This document shows, piece by piece, positions 1 through 7,141 of a stretch of DNA of 12,203 bases (within the stretch, counting starts at the first letter, position 1; each line of letters opens with the position of its first letter). Source of the stretch: Hyphomicrobiales bacterium (GTDB lineage Bacteria; Pseudomonadota; Alphaproteobacteria; Rhizobiales; Beijerinckiaceae); the NCBI GenBank assembly GCA_028290085.1, contig JAQGKN010000260.1, positions 1 to 12,203 on the forward strand, given 5' to 3'. Under the pieces are notes generated by a model. That model was not told the DNA's origin. It ran no database searches and saw nothing but the letters and a program-made list of their open reading frames with translations. A program made the translations under genes and the position numbers.

Positions 1-1
1 C

Positions 2-157
2 CGCTCGGCCAGCCAGCCTTTCTGTGACGGATCGCACAAGGGCACGGACTTCACGCCCATGGAATGGACCGCGCCCAAGACCCGCAAGGTGCATTTCTGC
101 GGCTGCAAGCAATCCGTGAACAAGCCGATGTGCGACGGCACGCACGGCAAGATCTGA
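2..157 (+). CDS. CDGSH-type iron-sulfur protein, C-terminal part (5' end cut by window)
   Basis: Frame 2 is open from the window edge to TGA at 155-157 and gives 51 residues. It contains two CDGSH signatures. The first is the tail of one motif (PFCDGSHKGT), whose CxC half lies off the window. The second is complete (CGCKQSVNKPMCDGTH), matching the pattern C-x-C-x2-S-x3-P-x-C-D-G-T-H, which binds a 2Fe-2S cluster through three Cys and one His. Two tandem motifs are typical of small bacterial CDGSH proteins of roughly 75-120 residues, thought to act in redox or Fe-S handling in the cytoplasm; the exact role is unknown. It lies 52 bp upstream of glyS on the same strand and could be co-transcribed, although a small hairpin sits in the gap. 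The family call is firm; the start cannot be seen. Confidence 0.9.
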   Translation, partial: RSASQPFCDGSHKGTDFTPMEWTAPKTRKVHFCGCKQSVNKPMCDGTHGKI

Positions 158-169
158 ATAGACCTGAAA

Positions 170-185
170 GCCGGACTTTTCCGGC
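170..185 (+). other. Small perfect hairpin between the CDGSH gene and glyS
   Basis: GCCGGA (170-175) and TCCGGC (180-185) are perfect complements around a CTTT loop. The stem is only 6 bp and is not followed by a T run, so it is not a classical intrinsic terminator. It might slow transcription or mark the 3' end of the upstream message. The downstream start has only a distant GAGG (about 14 nt away) as a possible ribosome binding site. Confidence 0.3.
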
Positions 186-209
186 GCGTCGAGGAACGAG
201 CCCAGTTTC

Positions 210-2552
210 ATGCCCGATCTTTTGTTCGAAATCTTCTCCGAGGAAATTCCAGCCCGCATGCAGGGGCAGGCGGCCGAGGATTTGAAGAAGCTCGTGACGC
301 AGGCGCTTGTGGATCGTGGTCTCGTCTATGAGGGCGCGGCGGCCTTTGCGACACCGCGCCGTCTCGCGCTGCATATCGCGGGCCTGCCCGCGCGCCAGCC
401 CGATCTGCGCGAAGAGAAGAAAGGCCCCCGCGTCGGCGCGCCCGATGCTGCCGTGCAGGGGTTTCTGAAAAGCGCAGGGCTCGCCTCGCTCGATCAGGCG
501 ACCATCGAGAAGGACCCCAAGAAGGGCGAGTTCTACGTCGCCATCATCGAGCGTCTGGGCCGCGCGACGCTGGATGTTCTGGCCGACGTGCTGCCCGCCG
601 TGATGCGCAATTTCCCCTGGCCGAAATCCATGCGCTGGGGTGCGGCCTCCGTGCGCAGCGATGCGCTTCGCTGGGTGCGTCCGCTGCATTCCATCGTCGC
701 AACCTTCGGGCCTGAGACGGAGGAGCCGGAAATCGTGCGCTTCTCGCTCGATGGCATCGAGTCCGGCGACACGACCTACGGCCATCGCTTCATGGCGCCA
801 GGCGCAATCAAAGTGCGCCGCTTCGATGATTATGTGCCCGCGCTGGAAAAGGCGAAGGTCGTTCTCGATCCCGCGCGCCGCCGCGAAATCATCCTGCACG
901 ACGCGCGCGATCTGGCTTTTGCACAGGGCCTCGAACTGGTCGAGGACGACGCGCTGCTGACCGAAGTCGCGGGCCTCGTGGAGTGGCCGGTCGTGCTGAT
1001 GGGCAGCTTCGACGAAGCCTTCCTCGACATCCCCGCCGAAGTGATCCGCGCAACAATTCGCGCCAACCAGAAATGCTTTGTGCTGCGCCACCGCGCGGAA
1101 GCGGGCGGTGCGCTTTCGAACAAGTTCATCCTCGTGTCCAACATCGAAGCGACCGACGGCGGCAAAGCAATTGCCGCTGGTAATGGACGCGTCGTGCGAG
1201 CGCGTCTGTCGGATGCGCTGTATTTCTGGGAGTCGGATCGCAAGCCGCTGCCTGATTACGCGAGTGAGGCGGAGAAGCCGCTCGATCAGCGTCTCGCGAA
1301 GCTGCGCGCGATGAAGGTCGTGTTCCACGAAAAGCTTGGCACGCAGGGAGAACGCGTTTCACGCATTACTCAGGCAGCCTACGTTTTGGCACTTCGCACG
1401 GCGCTCGGATCTGACCGAGATCTCAAGGGTGCGAAAATTGAAGCTGCAACGCAAAATGCCGAAAAGGCGTTTCGGGCTGCTTGGCTTGCAAAAGCGGATC
1501 TCATGACAGAGGTCGTCGGGGAGTTTCCTGAGACCCAAGGCATGATGGGACGGCGTTATGCCCTGATGCAGGGAGAGGATGCTGAAGTCGCCGCTGCAAT
1601 AGAAGAACACTATCGGCCGCAGGGTCCAACGGACAAAGTGCCTGAAAATACGGTCAGTATCGCTGTCGCGTTGGCCGACAAGCTCGATACGCTGGCCGGT
1701 TTTTGGGTAATTAACGAGAAGCCGACTGGATCGAAAGATCCATATGCCCTTCGCCGAGCGGCATTAGGAGTGATCAGAATCGTGCTCGAGAACGAGCTTC
1801 GATTAAGAATTCTGCCAGAATTGTCAGCGGCAATGTACCGCATCTTCGGCTGGCAACATGTCAAAAAAATTCAAGATGCCAAGGAGCAAGTCGAGGTCAT
1901 CAAGCAGCTTGAAATGGACCCGAGCGTTTTAAAGGGTCTCGAAGAGGGTGTTTTGCTTTGGAGTAGCCTCACGGGAGGGTTGGAATTCTTAAAAAGCAAG
2001 CGGGCGCAAATTGACGACATTTCCCGAGACCTCCTCGCCTTCTTCGCGGACCGGCTAAAAGTCTACCTCCGCGACAAGGGCGCGCGTCACGATCTCATCG
2101 ACGCTGTCTTCGCGCTCGAAGGTCAGGACGATCTCCTCATGATCGTGCGCCGCGTCGAAGCGCTGGGCGCCTTCCTCGAAACCGAGGACGGCAAGAATCT
2201 TCACGCGGGCTACAAGCGCGCGGCGAACATTCTCCGCGCCGAGGAGAAGAAGGACAAGACTGCGAATTTCAACGAGGCCTATGCGGGCGCGCCAGATGCG
2301 CCTGAGGCAGAGCGCGTCCTTGCCGAGGCAGTCGGTAACGCGACGAAGACGGCGGCCGAATGCGTCGCGCGCGAAGACTTCGCAGGCGCCATGACGGCCC
2401 TCGCGCAATTGCGTGCGCCTGTCGACACGTTCTTCGACGATGTGACGGTGAACGACGAAGACCCGTCCAAACGCCTCAACCGCCTGCGCCTGCTTTCGGC
2501 CCTGCGCGGCGCAGTTCACACGGTGGCGGATTTCTCGAAGATTGGCGGCTAG
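210..2552 (+). CDS. glyS: Glycyl-tRNA synthetase beta subunit
   Basis: The product (780 aa) is the beta chain of the bacterial alpha2beta2 glycyl-tRNA synthetase, which with GlyQ charges tRNA-Gly in the cytoplasm. The N-terminus [15 protein letters not shown] is the family signature. Residues ~370-520 carry the conserved core ([63 protein letters not shown]). The C-terminus is a DALR-like anticodon-binding region ending in a typical FFDDVTVN ... RLRLL ... ADFSKI block. It is about 90 residues longer than the E. coli protein (689 aa, from memory), with much of the excess near residues 545-600. Codons ~375-610 (1330-2040) average about 53% GC by hand count, against about 65% in sampled flanking lines, and use TTA, AGA and AAA codons that are scarce elsewhere. 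The frame is intact. The glyQ partner is not in the window. Confidence 0.97.
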   Translation: MPDLLFEIFSEEIPARMQGQAAEDLKKLVTQALVDRGLVYEGAAAFATPRRLALHIAGLPARQPDLREEKKGPRVGAPDAAVQGFLKSAGLASLDQATIEKDPKKGEFYVAIIERLGRATLDVLADVLPAVMRNFPWPKSMRWGAASVRSDALRWVRPLHSIVATFGPETEEPEIVRFSLDGIESGDTTYGHRFMAPGAIKVRRFDDYVPALEKAKVVLDPARRREIILHDARDLAFAQGLELVEDDALLTEVAGLVEWPVVLMGSFDEAFLDIPAEVIRATIRANQKCFVLRHRAEAGGALSNKFILVSNIEATDGGKAIAAGNGRVVRARLSDALYFWESDRKPLPDYASEAEKPLDQRLAKLRAMKVVFHEKLGTQGERVSRITQAAYVLALRTALGSDRDLKGAKIEAATQNAEKAFRAAWLAKADLMTEVVGEFPETQGMMGRRYALMQGEDAEVAAAIEEHYRPQGPTDKVPENTVSIAVALADKLDTLAGFWVINEKPTGSKDPYALRRAALGVIRIVLENELRLRILPELSAAMYRIFGWQHVKKIQDAKEQVEVIKQLEMDPSVLKGLEEGVLLWSSLTGGLEFLKSKRAQIDDISRDLLAFFADRLKVYLRDKGARHDLIDAVFALEGQDDLLMIVRRVEALGAFLETEDGKNLHAGYKRAANILRAEEKKDKTANFNEAYAGAPDAPEAERVLAEAVGNATKTAAECVAREDFAGAMTALAQLRAPVDTFFDDVTVNDEDPSKRLNRLRLLSALRGAVHTVADFSKIGG

Positions 2553-2556
2553 AAAC

Positions 2557-2643
2557 GCCGTCATTGCGAGGAGCGTGAGCTCCGAAGCAATCCAGGAGTC
2601 GCAAGACCGTACTGGATTGCTTCGCTCCGCTTGCAATGACGGC
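2557..2643 (+). repeat. Palindromic interspersed repeat, copy 1
   Basis: An 87-bp imperfect inverted repeat beginning 4 bp after the glyS stop. The outer arms GCCGTCATTGC (2557-2567) and GCAATGACGGC (2633-2643) are perfect complements, as are the inner arms GAAGCAATCCAG (2584-2595) and CTGGATTGCTTC (2612-2623). A 16-nt centre, GAGTCGCAAGACCGTA, separates the arms. It would fold as a long hairpin in RNA and may end glyS transcription. The GTCATTGCGAGGAGC core resembles a REP-like element I recall from many bacterial genomes; that is memory, not a search result. Confidence 0.9.
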
Positions 2644-2664
2644 AACACGCTTTCGAGCATTTCC

Positions 2665-2683
2665 GCAATCCAGAAGTCGGAGG
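2665..2683 (+). repeat. Truncated repeat remnant carrying the GIY-YIG gene's ribosome binding site
   Basis: GCAATCCAGAAGTCGGAGG matches 18 of 19 bases of the inner arm and centre of repeat copy 2 (3016-3034, GCAATCCAGAAGTCGCAGG). The single change (C to G) turns the repeat's GCAGG into GGAGG. Together with the next G this forms the Shine-Dalgarno sequence GGAGGG (2679-2684), six bases before the GTG start at 2691. The outer arms of this copy are absent. Confidence 0.7.
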
Positions 2684-2690
2684 GCTCGAT

Positions 2691-2978
2691 GTGAAGGAGC
2701 CGGTCGTTTATATCGTCGCAAATGACAGAAACGGCACGCTCTATACCGGCGTTACCTCTAATCTCTCTCGTCGCATATTCGAGCACAAGCAGGGCTCGGT
2801 CGCGGGCTTCACGAAGCGATACGGCTGCGACCTTCTCGTCTGGTATGAATACCAAGCGATGATGCCGGACGCGATCACGCGCGAGAAGCAGATCAAGGGC
2901 GGTTCACGCGCTGACAAGCTCCGCTTGATCGAGGCGATGAACGCGGACTGGCGGGATCTTTATTCGGACTTGGCGTGA
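2691..2978 (+). CDS. Small GIY-YIG nuclease-domain protein
   Basis: The product (95 aa) is a stand-alone GIY-YIG domain of the YhbQ/UvrC-N-like type. Visible elements in order are the VYI triad (residues 6-8), LYTGVT (17-22, standing for YIG), the conserved Arg pair and His in SRRIFEH (26-32), the metal-binding catalytic Glu in TREKQIKG (Glu65) and a late Asn (Asn84) before DWRDLY. All core active-site residues seem present, so it could be an active endonuclease; biological substrates of such small proteins are largely unknown. The start is GTG with the strong ribosome binding site GGAGGG; the overlapping ATG at 2689 reads straight into TGA. GC is about 57% by hand count, lower than most neighbours. 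It sits exactly between two palindromic repeats, which suggests a repeat-associated or mobile cassette rather than a member of either flanking operon. Confidence 0.9.
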   Translation: MKEPVVYIVANDRNGTLYTGVTSNLSRRIFEHKQGSVAGFTKRYGCDLLVWYEYQAMMPDAITREKQIKGGSRADKLRLIEAMNADWRDLYSDLA

Positions 2979-2987
2979 CTTCAGTTG

Positions 2988-3071
2988 CCGTCATTGCGAG
3001 GAGCGCAGCGACGCGGCAATCCAGAAGTCGCAGGACCGCACTGGATTGCTTCGCTTCGCTCGCAATGACGG
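2988..3071 (+). repeat. Palindromic interspersed repeat, copy 2
   Basis: An 84-bp second copy in the same orientation as copy 1, beginning 9 bp after the GIY-YIG stop. The outer arms CCGTCATTGCGAG (2988-3000) and CTCGCAATGACGG (3059-3071) are perfect complements, as are the inner arms GCAATCCAG (3016-3024) and CTGGATTGC (3041-3049). The 16-nt centre AAGTCGCAGGACCGCA differs from that of copy 1 at three positions. It separates the convergent 3' ends of the GIY-YIG and pirin genes and could act as a bidirectional terminator. Confidence 0.9.
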
Positions 3072-3098
3072 GCAACGGACATTCAAGCAAATTCCCCC

Positions 3099-4013
3099 TC
3101 AATCCGGCAGCGGGATAAATTCCTCATCGCCCGGCACGCGCTCGAATTTGCCTGCTTTCCAATCCGCCTTGGCGCTGTCGATGCGCTCTTTGCGCGACGC
3201 CACGAAATTCCACCAGATGTGGCGTGGGCCGTCCATCGGTTCGCCGCCGATCAGCATCAACCGCGCGTTGGAAAGCGCGAGAATAGAAATGCGATCTCCC
3301 GGGCGAAGCACCAGCAGTTTGCCAGCCCCAAACGTGTCGCCCGCGATGTCGATCTCGCCTGAGACCACGTAGATCGCGCGCTCGTCGTAATCAGGGTCGA
3401 AGGGCAACACCGCGCCGGGCGCAAGCACCGCCTCCGCGTAGACGGTCTCATGCGGCACCGGCACGGACGACGTCTCGCCGAAGGCCGAACCCAGAATCAG
3501 CCGCACCCGCTTGCCCTCACCGTCGATCACGGGCAGCGACTCGCGCTCGACATGCAGGAAGCCTGGTTCGATTTCTTCTTGGCGCGCGGGCAGGGCGAGC
3601 CAGGTCTGGATGCCGAACAGGCGCGTGCCGCCGCTACGCAGTTCCGGCGGGGTGCGCTCGGAATGCGCGATGCCGCGTCCGGCCGTCATCAGGTTGACCG
3701 CACCGGGGCGGATCGGCTGCACAATGCCAAGCGAATCGCGATGCATGATCTCGCCGTCGAACAGATAGGTGACGGTCGAGAGCCCGATATGGGGATGCGG
3801 GCGCACGTCGAGCCCCGCGCCGAGCAGGAATTCGGAGGGGCCCATCTGGTCGAAGAAGATGAAGGGCCCGACCATCTGCTTGTTGGCGGATGGCAAAGCG
3901 CGCCGCACCTCGAACCCGCCGAGATCGCGCGCACGCGGCACGATCACCTGTTCGATGGCGTCGCAGGAATAAGAATTTCCGGGAATAGGATCGAGATCGG
4001 GCAGTGCGGACAT
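3099..4013 (-). CDS. Pirin family protein
   Basis: The product (304 aa) is a bicupin of the pirin family. The N-terminal cupin keeps the iron-binding set: His73 and His75 in [15 protein letters not shown], and His117 and Glu119 in GRGIAHSE, corresponding to the four ligands of human pirin. The pirin C-terminal cupin follows (residues ~180-280), ending in [13 protein letters not shown], a typical closing motif. Bacterial pirins include quercetinase-like dioxygenases and redox or stress-related proteins; the substrate cannot be told from sequence. The ATG at 4011-4013 has a near-ideal ribosome binding site AGGAGGA (4018-4024, complement) that overlaps the xseB stop. The 10-bp gap means it is the last gene of the xseB operon. 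Length is normal for the family. Confidence 0.95.
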   Translation of the reverse strand: MSALPDLDPIPGNSYSCDAIEQVIVPRARDLGGFEVRRALPSANKQMVGPFIFFDQMGPSEFLLGAGLDVRPHPHIGLSTVTYLFDGEIMHRDSLGIVQPIRPGAVNLMTAGRGIAHSERTPPELRSGGTRLFGIQTWLALPARQEEIEPGFLHVERESLPVIDGEGKRVRLILGSAFGETSSVPVPHETVYAEAVLAPGAVLPFDPDYDERAIYVVSGEIDIAGDTFGAGKLLVLRPGDRISILALSNARLMLIGGEPMDGPRHIWWNFVASRKERIDSAKADWKAGKFERVPGDEEFIPLPD

Positions 4014-4023
4014 GCATTCCTCC

Positions 4024-4272
4024 TCAGTCGACGTCGAGCGGCTCCGTGCCCTTGGGCTGGCCGTTGGCTGACACCGTGATCTTTTCGATGCGAGCTTCGG
4101 CGCCCTTCAGCAGGCTCTCGCAATGGGCGCGCAGATGGTTGCCTGTCTCGTAGATCTCGATCGACTTTTCGAGCGAGACCTGTCCCGTCTCGAGCTGTCC
4201 CACGATTTCCTCGAGACGGCGCAAGGCTTCCTCGAAGGGCAGGGCGGAAATTTCGGGCGGGATATCGCTCAA
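4024..4272 (-). CDS. xseB: Exodeoxyribonuclease VII small subunit
   Basis: An 82-aa product of typical XseB length with the diagnostic helical pattern [18 protein letters not shown], then [13 protein letters not shown] and [19 protein letters not shown]. XseB forms a coiled-coil hairpin that binds several-fold to the XseA large subunit; the complex degrades single-stranded DNA to oligonucleotides. xseA is not in the window. No ATG or GTG is available: upstream codons run back to a TAA at 4303-4305 without one. The best start is therefore TTG at 4270-4272, with AAGG about 8 nt upstream. The gene lies 42 bp after the NadQ-like gene and 10 bp before the pirin, so it is part of the same transcription unit. 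Confidence 0.93.
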   Translation of the reverse strand: MSDIPPEISALPFEEALRRLEEIVGQLETGQVSLEKSIEIYETGNHLRAHCESLLKGAEARIEKITVSANGQPKGTEPLDVD

Positions 4273-4314
4273 GGCAAGAACCTTTTTGATGTGTTGGCCG
4301 ATTTATAGCACGCG

Positions 4315-5310
4315 TCAGACGCGCGCGCCGACCCGTAATCCAGGCGCTGGGCGCTCTTGCAGCACCTCACGGCGGAAGCTGAACAGCGCGGCTGGCCGCC
4401 CGCCCGTGGCGTGCGACACGTCGCCCGTGGGCTCAACCACGGCGGAGGCTTCGACGAGGCGGCGGAAATTCTGCTTGTGCAGATGCCGTCCGGAGATCGC
4501 CTCCGCGGTGCGCTGAAGGGCTGTGAGGGTGAACGTCTCGGGCATCAACTCGAAAATGACAGGGCGATATTTCATCTTGGCGCGCAGGCGCCCCATGGCG
4601 GTCGCCAGAATGCGCCGGTGGTCGTTGAGCATGGGCTGTCCCAGCGGGACGGTCTGTTCCGCCTCCAGCGCCGCCGCGCGCCCATCGCGTCGCGCCTCGG
4701 GCACCAGCCCTGCTTCGTAGATGAGTTCGTAGCGCTCGAGCACGCTGTCCTCGTCGAAGCGAACGCCGGGCGCGCCAAACAGCAGCCGCAGCCGTTCGCG
4801 CCGCGACAGGCGGGCAGCGGCGCCGCCGCTGTCTTCGTCTGCCCAGGTCTGAAGGCGTGGCAGCAGCACGGCGTCGAGCAGCGCGGGGCGCCCCGCCCGC
4901 CAGTCTTCCCAGGGGAAGAACGCATACCAGGGCCGGAAAGCGGCTTCGGGCGCCCTTGTCGGCGTCGTGTCTGTGCGGGTCAGCGCGAGATAACCGACCG
5001 AGACGACATGCGGGTCGAGGTCGTCGGCCTGCGCGTGGCGGCCCCTGTCGCCAAATGTATAGAGCTGCTCGACATAGCCGAGCGGCACGCCCGTCTGTTC
5101 GGCAACCCAGGCCCGCAGGCCGATCTCGAAGGTGCGATGCGCGACGGGATCGAAGGGGCCTGACGGCAGCGCCGCTTCGCTGATCGCGGACGCGGGACGT
5201 GCGACCAGAATCGTCGGCTCGGGATTGTCTCCCGTCGCACCGCTCACCGCGACAATGGCGGCGGTCAGTCCGATTTCGACGGGCAGGGGATGGGCATGCT
5301 GCTGCGTCAC
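4315..5310 (-). CDS. nadQ: NrtR/NadQ-type Nudix-fold transcriptional regulator of NAD metabolism
   Basis: The product (331 aa) has two parts. The N-terminal Nudix-like fold (residues ~10-150) has a degenerate Nudix box: from GPFDP (51) to LRAWVAEQTGV it lacks the REU-x-EE catalytic residues, so hydrolysis is unlikely and ligand sensing is the expected role. The QLYTFGD motif (ending at 88) is typical of NrtR-like regulators. The C-terminal winged helix (~261-314, FTLTALQRTAEAISGRHLHKQNFRRLVE) binds DNA in this family. The alphaproteobacterial branch is known to me as NadQ, predicted to control NAD biosynthesis genes; no nad gene is present here. The chosen GTG (5308-5310) has GGGAG five bases upstream and begins 11 bp after the phosphatase stop. 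A longer open frame from TTG at 5361 would overlap that gene and lacks this signal. The symbol is from memory. Confidence 0.85.
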   Translation of the reverse strand: MTQQHAHPLPVEIGLTAAIVAVSGATGDNPEPTILVARPASAISEAALPSGPFDPVAHRTFEIGLRAWVAEQTGVPLGYVEQLYTFGDRGRHAQADDLDPHVVSVGYLALTRTDTTPTRAPEAAFRPWYAFFPWEDWRAGRPALLDAVLLPRLQTWADEDSGGAAARLSRRERLRLLFGAPGVRFDEDSVLERYELIYEAGLVPEARRDGRAAALEAEQTVPLGQPMLNDHRRILATAMGRLRAKMKYRPVIFELMPETFTLTALQRTAEAISGRHLHKQNFRRLVEASAVVEPTGDVSHATGGRPAALFSFRREVLQERPAPGLRVGARV

Positions 5311-5321
5311 GCGTTCTCCCG

Positions 5322-5834
5322 TCAGGCGACATCCAGCGCGAAAGGCTGGCCCTCGAAACAATCCTGCCCCCGCCCAATGGCGCGCACGGCGTCAATCATA
5401 CGCCCTTGCCGCCCTAGCATCGCATCAGCAATTTCGACGAGCCGGGAATTGGGCGTGGCCGTCGGCGAAATCTCGCGGATGAGCCGCGCTGTCTCATATT
5501 CGCAGGCTGCGGGCCGCAGCGCGCAATAGGAAATATAGGCGGCGGCTGTCGAGCGGCTGACACCGGCGTAGCAATGCACGACGACAGGCTGCGCGCGGTC
5601 CCAATTGCGCATGAACCTGAGTAGCTGGAGCACATGTGCCTGCGCTGGCAGCACATGTCCCTTCATGTCCTCGGTGATGTCGGACATGCCGACGAACAGA
5701 TGCCGCTCGGCCGCAATCTCGGCGGGGCGGTCAACCTCGGTGTCGGCATTGATGAGGGTCACAAGCGTGCGAGCGCCAGTGGCGAGCACGGTCTCCTCGA
5801 CTTTCGAAAGGGCACAGACGTGGATACGCGGCAT
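5322..5834 (-). CDS. Tyrosine / dual-specificity phosphatase-like protein
   Basis: The product (170 aa) carries the cysteine phosphatase signature HCYAGVSRS (His87, nucleophile Cys88, Arg94), a match to HC-x5-R-S. The upstream segment VGMSDITEDM contains Asp52, a candidate general acid. This is the compact single-domain protein-tyrosine-phosphatase fold found in many rhizobial genomes; the substrate (phosphotyrosine or another phospho-compound) is unknown. There is no signal peptide or membrane segment, so it should be cytoplasmic. The ATG (5832-5834) has GGAAAGG about 8 nt upstream. It sits 16 bp after the HD-domain gene and 11 bp before the NadQ-like gene, in a clear operon. Confidence 0.9.
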   Translation of the reverse strand: MPRIHVCALSKVEETVLATGARTLVTLINADTEVDRPAEIAAERHLFVGMSDITEDMKGHVLPAQAHVLQLLRFMRNWDRAQPVVVHCYAGVSRSTAAAYISYCALRPAACEYETARLIREISPTATPNSRLVEIADAMLGRQGRMIDAVRAIGRGQDCFEGQPFALDVA

Positions 5835-5850
5835 GCGATGATCCTTTCCG

Positions 5851-6471
5851 TCAGGAATTCCCCGCGGTCATCTCGGCCTCGATAGCGCGGAACCGCGTGA
5901 TGAACAGGTCCTCCGCTTTGTCGGAGGGCATCGGCGCAATCAGCGTCTCAAGTTCGCGAATCGAAACCTCGGGTCGTCCAAAGAATTTTTCGGCTTCCGC
6001 ATAAGCAAAGCCAGCCAGATGTGTCGCCTCCATGAAGGCGGCGGCGCGGTCGGCCGCCTTGGTCAGCTTGGCGAGTGCGGGCGCCGGGCGTGGCGGCAGC
6101 GAGAAACGCAGGTGAATGGCCGACAAAAGCCGCGCTTCCACCTGTTTATAGGCATCTCCGATGACGGTCTTGAACGGCGATATGATGTCGCCGATGACAT
6201 ATTCCGGTGCGTCATGCAGCAGCACCACGAGGCGCGAGGCCGGCGAGATTTCGCGGTCCATCGCAATGGCCAGATGTTCGACCAGCACCGAATGCTGCGC
6301 GACGGAAAAGATATGCGGACCGCGCGTCTGTCCATTCCAGCGTGCGACGCGGGCGAGGCCGTGGGCGATGTCCTCGATCTCGATGTCGAGTGGGGAGGGG
6401 TCGAGCAGGTCGAGACGGCGGCCAGACAGCATCCGCTGCCAGGCGCGCGGCGTCGCGTTACGCGCGGTCAT
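5851..6471 (-). CDS. HD-domain phosphohydrolase (YfbR-like)
   Basis: The product (206 aa) has the full HD metal-binding set: His60 (SVAQHS), His86-Asp87 (LLHDAPE) and Asp141 (KAADRAA). The DAPEYVIGDIISPFK stretch resembles YfbR-type 5'-deoxynucleotidases, suggesting a nucleotide or related phosphomonoester substrate; this is inferred from family. The start is ATG at 6469-6471, overlapping the tag stop as ATGA, so translation is coupled to tag. A longer frame reaching 6747 exists, but its extra residues are the out-of-frame complement of tag and are not protein-like. The pairing with a DNA repair glycosylase would fit nucleotide pool or DNA damage housekeeping, but that link is inference. Confidence 0.9.
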   Translation of the reverse strand: MTARNATPRAWQRMLSGRRLDLLDPSPLDIEIEDIAHGLARVARWNGQTRGPHIFSVAQHSVLVEHLAIAMDREISPASRLVVLLHDAPEYVIGDIISPFKTVIGDAYKQVEARLLSAIHLRFSLPPRPAPALAKLTKAADRAAAFMEATHLAGFAYAEAEKFFGRPEVSIRELETLIAPMPSDKAEDLFITRFRAIEAEMTAGNS

Positions 6472-7097
6472 CGGTGAGTTTCCTTGGCAAGGGCTGCGCA
6501 TTCGGCATGGCGGTGACAGCCGACGAGATGATCGTTGATCATGCCGACAGCCTGCGCGAAAGCGTAGATGATCGTCGGCCCACAGAAATTGAATCCGCGC
6601 GCCTTGAGATCCTTGGACATGCGCACGGAAACTGCGCTCTGCGTCGGCATTTCGCCCATGTGCTTCAGGTTGGTCTGGACCGGAGTGCCGTCGAAAAAGT
6701 CCCACAGATATTTGGAGAAGTGGCCGCTCTCCTGAATTGCGAGCCACGATTTCGCAGAGGCGATCGTGCTGACGATCTTGGCGCGGTTACGCACAATGCC
6801 AGCATCTTGCATCAGAGCTTCCACCTTCGCGGCATCGTAGCGCGCGATCGCCTGCGGATCGAACCCGTCGAAGGCGCGGCGGAAAGCTTCGCGCTTGCGC
6901 AGGATGGTGATCCACGAGAGCCCGGCCTGAAAGCCGTCGAGGATAAGCTTCTCGAAAAGCGCCCGGTCGTCCCATTCGGGAACGCCCCATTCCGTGTCGT
7001 GATAGGCGACATAGACTGGATCCTCGCCGGGCCACGGGCAGCGGTGGCGTCCGTCGGGATGAATCACGGGGGGGCGAAGTGGCGGTGTGTCGGTCAT
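6468..7097 (-). CDS. tag: DNA-3-methyladenine glycosylase I
   Basis: The product (209 aa) removes 3-methyladenine from alkylated DNA in base excision repair. Hallmarks are RCPWPGEDPVYVAYHDTEWGVP near the N-terminus, QAGLSWITILRKRE, and GMINDHLVGCHRH near the end. The zinc-binding set of Tag is complete: Cys20, His33, His190 and Cys194, with spacing like E. coli Cys4/His17/His175/Cys179. The residue aligned with E. coli Glu38, involved in base recognition, is Asp54 here (LILDGFQAG), a conservative change. The chosen start is ATG at 7095-7097; the open frame reaches a TTG at 7145 that overlaps the anti-sigma stop, but those 16 residues look non-conserved. The ribosome binding site is weak. The gap to the anti-sigma gene is 44 bp, so co-transcription with the sigma module is possible. 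Confidence 0.95.
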   Translation of the reverse strand: MTDTPPLRPPVIHPDGRHRCPWPGEDPVYVAYHDTEWGVPEWDDRALFEKLILDGFQAGLSWITILRKREAFRRAFDGFDPQAIARYDAAKVEALMQDAGIVRNRAKIVSTIASAKSWLAIQESGHFSKYLWDFFDGTPVQTNLKHMGEMPTQSAVSVRMSKDLKARGFNFCGPTIIYAFAQAVGMINDHLVGCHRHAECAALAKETHR

Positions 7098-7141
7098 GAT
7101 GAGAGACTTACGCGTTGCCCGCCGTTGACGAAAGTGCCTCG

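Noticed and set aside
170..185. Rho-independent terminator after the CDGSH gene
   Set aside because: Stem of only 6 bp and no T run after it; kept only as a low-confidence hairpin.
51..1328. 425-codon open frame on the minus strand across glyS
   Set aside because: It is antisense to strongly conserved GlyS coding; the translation is His/Arg/Ala-rich without any family motif. Such shadows are expected in high-GC DNA.
2055..2855. 266-codon minus-strand frame across the glyS end and repeat copy 1
   Set aside because: Antisense to glyS and spanning a non-coding palindrome; no family resemblance.
2557..3071. CRISPR array
   Set aside because: Only two full copies, each an 84-87 bp palindrome, separated by a gene; there is no short regular repeat-spacer unit and no cas gene.
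6472..6747. N-terminal extension of the HD-domain protein
   Set aside because: These codons lie inside tag in another frame, and the ATG at 6471 with a 4-bp ATGA overlap is a natural start.
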